From the NCBI GenBank assembly GCA_963698435.1, contig CAVOQV010000018.1, positions 496,001 to 560,000 of the forward strand: a DNA stretch of 64,000 bases, read 5' to 3'. This document shows, in pieces, positions 63,315-64,000 of the stretch (its first letter is position 1; every line of letters begins with the position of its first letter). Position numbers and translations under genes: made by a program. A model generated the notes under the pieces. The model saw only the letters and a list, made by a program, of their open reading frames with translations, was not told the origin of the DNA and made no database searches. This DNA comes from Sva-07 sp963698435. GTDB taxonomy: Bacteria > Actinomycetota > Acidimicrobiia > Acidimicrobiales > Ilumatobacteraceae.

Positions 63315-64000
63315 TCAGGCGGACGCTGCCACCGACCGGAGGGCGTCGCAGGCGTGTTCGGGTGGGACGATGTTGATCAACACCCCGGTTCCGCGTTCGA
63401 ACCCCGCCTGGGTGACCAGGTTGGGCCAGATGTGGATGTGCCAGTGGTACTGACCGGTGTGCTGGTGCGGGGCGGTGTGGAAGCCGAGGTTGAAGGCGAC
63501 GTCACCGAGGGCAGCGTTGAGGTGGCCGAGGGCGTCACGGAGTGCTCGACCGACCGACTCGAGGCTGTCGTCCGGAGCATCCTGGAGGTGCGGCTCGTGG
63601 TGCCGTGGCACGATCAACAGTTCGTACGGAGCTCCACTCCAGTACGGGGTGATCACCGCAACGTCGTCGTTGGCGAACACGACGCGCTCGTCGGCGGCCA
63701 GTTCGGCCTCGACGGTGGTGCACAGCAGGCACCCGCCGGCGAACCGGGCGAACGCTCGCTCTTCGTCGAGGATCTCGCCGGGGACGAACGGCAGACCGAG
63801 GATCTGGCCATGGGGGTGAGCCACCGATGCACCTGCCTCGCGGCCGTGGTTGACGATCGCTTGGGTGTAGCGGACCTGTGGCGTCGATGCGTGGTCGGCG
63901 AAACGGTCGCGAAGCACCCGCATCAGTAGTGCTGCGCGGTTGTCGTCGAGCAGGTGGAGGCCCGAATGGTGATCGGGTGTGTACACGAACACCTCGTGGA
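63315..64000 (-). CDS. galT: galactose-1-phosphate uridylyltransferase, partial at the window edge
   Basis: The 3' part of a Leloir-pathway enzyme converting galactose-1-phosphate and UDP-glucose to UDP-galactose; its first part lies beyond the window. HIT-superfamily active site GASVAHPHGQILGLPF (HxHxQ) and the second HIT domain with YHWHIHIWP are clear, and the ligand-binding HHSGLHLLD and AIVNHGREAG segments precede it. The shown segment is about 228 residues including the last. Runs on the minus strand after the L,D-transpeptidase. Confidence 0.9.
   Translation of the reverse strand, partial: HEVFVYTPDHHSGLHLLDDNRAALLMRVLRDRFADHASTPQVRYTQAIVNHGREAGASVAHPHGQILGLPFVPGEILDEERAFARFAGGCLLCTTVEAELAADERVVFANDDVAVITPYWSGAPYELLIVPRHHEPHLQDAPDDSLESVGRALRDALGHLNAALGDVAFNLGFHTAPHQHTGQYHWHIHIWPNLVTQAGFERGTGVLINIVPPEHACDALRSVAASA

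Noticed and set aside
1..64000. rRNA, tRNA, prophage, insertion sequence or CRISPR-Cas genes
   Set aside because: No transposase, integrase, Cas-like protein or tRNA/rRNA-like sequence was seen on reading the window; a covariance-model or HMM search would be needed to exclude small RNAs.

Overview
The window is high-GC bacterial chromosome with short intergenic gaps. The gene order argS-lysA-hom-thrC-rho-rpmE-prfA-prmC ... rpiB-glyA-wecA-atp operon ... murA is the classical actinobacterial core neighbourhood. A MurA carrying Asp in place of the catalytic Cys, a mycothiol-type DinB-fold protein, and DUF1800/DUF1501 and LDTDR-type surface repeats point to the class Acidimicrobiia (Ilumatobacter-like). 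That placement is inference; no rRNA or tRNA gene was seen in the window.

Layout. At 1-8.4 kb lies a sugar module: a GH3 glycosidase on the plus strand, facing a tightly coupled minus-strand operon of lactonase, sugar dehydrogenase, ManD-type dehydratase, KDPG aldolase, KDG kinase, a PfkB kinase and a nucleotidyltransferase. Both units carry the same LacI/CebR-like operator, GGGAGCGCTCCC. From 8.6 to 27 kb come argS, lysA, a PemK-like toxin, two minus-strand enzymes, hom, thrC, rho, rpmE, the DUF1800/DUF1501 export pair, prfA and prmC. From 27 to 33.5 kb is an accessory block: TerB-like protein, a badly frame-broken S9 peptidase, a nucleoside hydrolase, a lipoprotein and a Cys-less thiolase-like protein. 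From 33.6 to 45.1 kb are rpiB, glyA, a WecA/TagO-type transferase and a complete F1Fo ATP synthase operon with two different b-type subunits. From 45 to 56 kb are an SDR, class II FBPase, small hypotheticals, MFS transporters, murA, a NifU-like scaffold, MeaB and an enoyl-CoA hydratase. From 56 to 64 kb are glycogen genes (glgP, a GT4 synthase-like enzyme, glgB), an L,D-transpeptidase and the 3' part of galT.

Two families of dispersed palindromes are the least ordinary content. Family 1 is about 52 bp (7 copies), and at every one of its five loci the first copy starts 6-32 bp beyond a stop codon. Family 2 is a 40-bp palindrome that always occurs as a pair repeated at exactly 61 bp (three loci, six copies). 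Both read as similar peptides on both strands and create spurious small ORFs and false N-terminal extensions. Several genes (nucleotidyltransferase, KDG kinase, S9 peptidase, enoyl-CoA hydratase, glgB, probably lysA and one hypothetical) are broken by single indels while their active-site motifs stay intact, which suggests sequence errors at least as much as gene decay.
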